From the NCBI GenBank assembly GCA_963832965.1, contig CAWHVW010000004.1, forward strand, positions 1 to 64,000: DNA of 64,000 bases. The letters run 5' to 3'. Below, one piece after another: positions 62,085 to 64,000 of this stretch. Each line of letters opens with the position of its first letter. Positions within the stretch are counted from its first letter, which is position 1. The notes under the pieces are model-generated. The model was not told the origin of the DNA and made no database searches. It saw only the letters and a list, made by a program, of their open reading frames with translations. This DNA comes from CAWACP01 sp963832965. GTDB taxonomy: Bacteria; Acidobacteriota; Terriglobia; Bryobacterales; Bryobacteraceae. The position numbers and the translations under genes were made by a program.

Positions 62085-62627
62085 TCACTCCACCTTAATC
62101 ACCGCAATGCAATCCAAATTCCGGTACAACTGCTTGTGGTCCAGCCCAAACCCCACGACAAACCGGTCCGGAATCTCGAAGCACGTATAATTAATCGGCG
62201 TCCGCGCAATCCGCCGGCTGCTCCGGTCCAGCAGCGTGCAAATCCCCAGCGACGCCGGTCCCCGCCCCGCCAGGTTCTGCAGCAGGTACCGGGTGGTGAA
62301 TCCCGTATCCACAATGTCCTCCACCAGCAGCACGTGCTCGCCCTCGATGCCGTCGTCCAGATCCTTCGCAATGCGCACCAGCCCAGGCGCCCCCGGCTGA
62401 TTCGTGAAGCGCGAAATAGCCAGAAAATCCAGCCGCAGCGGCACCGTGATGTGCCGCGCCAGCGCCGTCAGGAAAAACACCGACCCCTTCAGTACCGCCA
62501 CCAGCTTCAGCTCACGGCCCGCGAAATCGGCCGAGATCTGCGCGGCCACCTCGCGGATGCGCGCGTCAATCTGCTCGGCGGTAAACAAGACCCGCTCAAT
62601 GGGCGGAAGCGCGTTCGGCGAGTTCAT
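62085..62627 (-). CDS. hpt: Hypoxanthine phosphoribosyltransferase
   Basis: 180 residues. LVAVLKGSVFFLTALARHIT (the flexible-loop region), DFLAISRFTNQPG, PRPP motif EHVLLVEDIVDTGFTTRYLL and FVVGFGLDHKQLYRNL are all canonical Hpt. Salvages hypoxanthine and guanine. The upstream nucleotide-kinase-like gene overlaps its start by 32 bp, and the hicA toxin follows its stop. Normal length. Confidence 0.95.
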   Translation of the reverse strand: MNSPNALPPIERVLFTAEQIDARIREVAAQISADFAGRELKLVAVLKGSVFFLTALARHITVPLRLDFLAISRFTNQPGAPGLVRIAKDLDDGIEGEHVLLVEDIVDTGFTTRYLLQNLAGRGPASLGICTLLDRSSRRIARTPINYTCFEIPDRFVVGFGLDHKQLYRNLDCIAVIKVE

Positions 62628-63546
62628 ATTTGACGATCAGATCCTGAATATCTTTCTGGTAGAACACCTGAATGTTGACATGCGGGTAGATGGTGCGCAA
62701 CAGCCGGATCTTCCGGTTCTTCTTCGTCACCAGCGCCTGCTTCATGGTGGTCAGCTCCACGTACAGGTCGAACGCGGGCAGGAAGAAATCGGGCGTGAAC
62801 GCCTCCATCACGTGCCCGTCCTTGTCCCACTGCAGGGGGAAGCTGCGCGGTTCGTACTGCCATTCGATGCGGTAAAAATCCAGCAGACGGGCAAAAATCT
62901 CTTCGGTGGGATGGCCGAACCCATTGCGCTCCACCGCCGCCCGGTCCGGCGGCGTCAGCCCGAACTTCGCCAGTTGCAGCCGCGCCTGAAACTGCACCTG
63001 CGCCTCGGCCGCGGCTGACAACATGCCCTGTTCCAGCAACCCGCGGCTCTGCATGGCGGTCTGCACCACGCTGGCCAGCGTTTCCGGGGTCTGCTGGTTG
63101 TCGTTCAGAATCAGATCGAACTCATGGAGACGCGAGTGGCCCCGGCCGAATCTCCGTTTGCGCTCGGCCAGCACTTCCAATTCGCGTTGGCGAAGGAACT
63201 GCTTCGCGGCTTCGCGGTCCAACTGACGGTCCACCATCATTGCGCCAATGCGCCGCGACGGGGGCGCGATCACCAGCACGCGCAGAACCCCCGGAAAGCC
63301 GTGGAACAGCCGCTCGCCGCCCTCCACGCTGTAGACCACGTGATGATCCACCGCGCGCCTCCCGATGGCCGAGCGCAAGAGAGGCGGCCACGCCCGGCCG
63401 GGAATTTCCTGGCTGCCGAAGTCGGCTGTAATCGTCTCTTCCATCTCCCGGCAGTTGATCAGCTCGAAGCCGTCCCGCTGCGCGATTGCCCGCGCCAGGT
63501 CTTCGTGCGCGCAGCCAGGATCACCGGAGACGCTGATAATCGCCAT
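62596..63546 (-). CDS. Cytidylate-kinase-like domain fused to nuclease-like C-terminus
   Basis: 316 residues from ATG at 63546 (MAIISVSGDPGCAHEDLARA); an ATG at 63573 would add 9. The N-terminal 190 residues follow the cytidylate-kinase-like (AAK6-type) pattern: GDPGCAHEDLARAIAQRD in place of a standard P-loop GxPGSGKS, then VIAPPSRRIGAMMVDRQLDR. The C-terminal half has FTPDFFLPAFDLYVELTTMK, a PD-(D/E)xK-type strand pattern, and RTIYPHVNIQVFYQKDIQDL. Overlaps hpt by 32 bp. Catalytic function unproven: the P-loop Lys is missing and the C-terminal acidic triad is partial. Confidence 0.6.
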   Translation of the reverse strand: MAIISVSGDPGCAHEDLARAIAQRDGFELINCREMEETITADFGSQEIPGRAWPPLLRSAIGRRAVDHHVVYSVEGGERLFHGFPGVLRVLVIAPPSRRIGAMMVDRQLDREAAKQFLRQRELEVLAERKRRFGRGHSRLHEFDLILNDNQQTPETLASVVQTAMQSRGLLEQGMLSAAAEAQVQFQARLQLAKFGLTPPDRAAVERNGFGHPTEEIFARLLDFYRIEWQYEPRSFPLQWDKDGHVMEAFTPDFFLPAFDLYVELTTMKQALVTKKNRKIRLLRTIYPHVNIQVFYQKDIQDLIVKYELAERASAH

Positions 63547-63602
63547 CGCAGAGTGCGTCCGTTCCATTCCCATGCTACAACTGAAGGCGGCGGACTCACC
63601 CC

Positions 63603-64000
63603 ATGCAGCGCTACGAGGTTCTTTCGGCCATCCTGAAGACCGGCGTCGTACCGGTGGTGCGCACGGCCACCGCGGACGGCGCGGTCCGCTGTGTCGAGGC
63701 CATTCATCGCGGCGGCATCGGCGTCGTCGAAGTCACCATGACCGTTCCCGGGGCGTTGCAGGTCCTCGAGCGCCTGGCCGATGAGTTCGGCGACCGCGTG
63801 CTGCTGGGCGCCGGAACCGTGCTCGACCCGGAAACCGCCCGTGCCTGCATGCTGGCCGGCGCCGCTTTCTTCCTGACGCCCACCCTGAACCCCGCCACCG
63901 TCGAGTTTGCCCGGCGGTACTCCAAGGTCATCCTTCCCGGCGCGCTGACCCCGGCCGAGGTCCTGAAGGCCTGGGAAACCGGCGCCGACGTGGTGCGCGT
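63603..64000 (+). CDS. eda: 2-keto-3-deoxy-6-phosphogluconate aldolase (partial)
   Basis: ATG at 63603, open to the window edge (about 132 residues seen of about 210). MQRYEVLSAILKTGVVPVVR opens a class I aldolase barrel. IHRGGIGVVEVTMTVPGALQ, LLGAGTVLDPETARACMLAG (catalytic Glu region), FFLTPTLNPATVEFARRYSK (Schiff-base Lys region ahead) and ILPGALTPAEVLKAWETGAD match KDPG/KHG aldolases. Cleaves KDPG to pyruvate and glyceraldehyde-3-phosphate in the Entner-Doudoroff route. Upstream gene is divergent. Confidence 0.88.
   Translation, partial: MQRYEVLSAILKTGVVPVVRTATADGAVRCVEAIHRGGIGVVEVTMTVPGALQVLERLADEFGDRVLLGAGTVLDPETARACMLAGAAFFLTPTLNPATVEFARRYSKVILPGALTPAEVLKAWETGADVVR

Noticed and set aside
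1..64000. tRNA, rRNA, or riboswitch genes
   Set aside because: Read for conserved cloverleaf, 16S/23S and common riboswitch cores; none was convincing by eye, though a covariance search could find a small RNA.

Overview
The window looks like a stretch of a high-G+C soil Acidobacteriota chromosome, probably close to the Bryobacterales ('Candidatus Solibacter' type). Three things point there: two large 'ADOP' MacB-like orphan permeases, proteins with the Acidobacteria-type VWFA domain, and an ispH-shc-hpnA-hpnG-ADH-ADH-hpnC-hpnD hopanoid cluster. No rRNA or tRNA gene was recognised.

Layout. 1-3717: three neighbouring genes (beta-propeller protein, secreted protein, APC permease) broken by single-base losses. 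3783-6056: a secreted protein with a 660-bp internal duplication. 6078-14336: an accessory region. It holds a complete 2,515-bp IS1-like element (6086-8600) with perfect 18-bp inverted repeats and an 8-bp target duplication. That element carries a MazF/PemK-type toxin operon as passenger and sits in the last codons of a PIN-domain gene remnant. Next come a complete IS66 element (8922-11278), a VWFA gene cut by it, an AraC / Cys-rich / DsbA-like trio, and fused remnants of HicB and VWFA genes. 14337-20269: an adaptor plus ABC ATPase, a DUF2239 gene, and a PadR-ADOP permease operon behind a striking 14-bp inverted repeat. 20361-25917: ParDE-like toxin-antitoxin, anmK, mutS and glutamate dehydrogenase.

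25955-26530 is a palindromic repeat array with a 188-bp higher-order period; single copies recur elsewhere. 26562-35158 is the hopanoid operon, transcribed leftward: IspH supplies isoprenoid precursors, HpnC/HpnD make the squalene precursor, Shc cyclises, and HpnA/HpnG act on the side chain. HpnE is absent here and two zinc alcohol dehydrogenases occupy the middle. 35396-44198: membrane glycosyltransferase-like protein, HemQ, an AAA ATPase with a damaged DUF4276 partner (possible anti-phage module), a TPR protein and PP2C phosphatase pair, a frameshifted TlpA-like protein and a soluble histidine kinase. 44451-57901: second ADOP permease, Tat-exported DUF2264 protein, tricorn-like protease, Cpx-like two-component system, VWFA protein, DUF202 protein and two metallophosphoesterases. 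58056-64000: PfkB kinase, GT-C-like membrane protein, a DapF homologue lacking one catalytic cysteine, a HicAB pair, hpt, a cytidylate-kinase-like fusion protein and the start of a KDPG aldolase gene.

Two dispersed repeat families run through the whole window: the GGCAGGG-n-CCCTGCC palindrome, and a 26-28-bp element with core CGCGACAGTGATGGAGCGG, mostly at gene boundaries. Several otherwise good genes carry single-base deletions, so some 'pseudogenes' may be assembly or read errors rather than decay.
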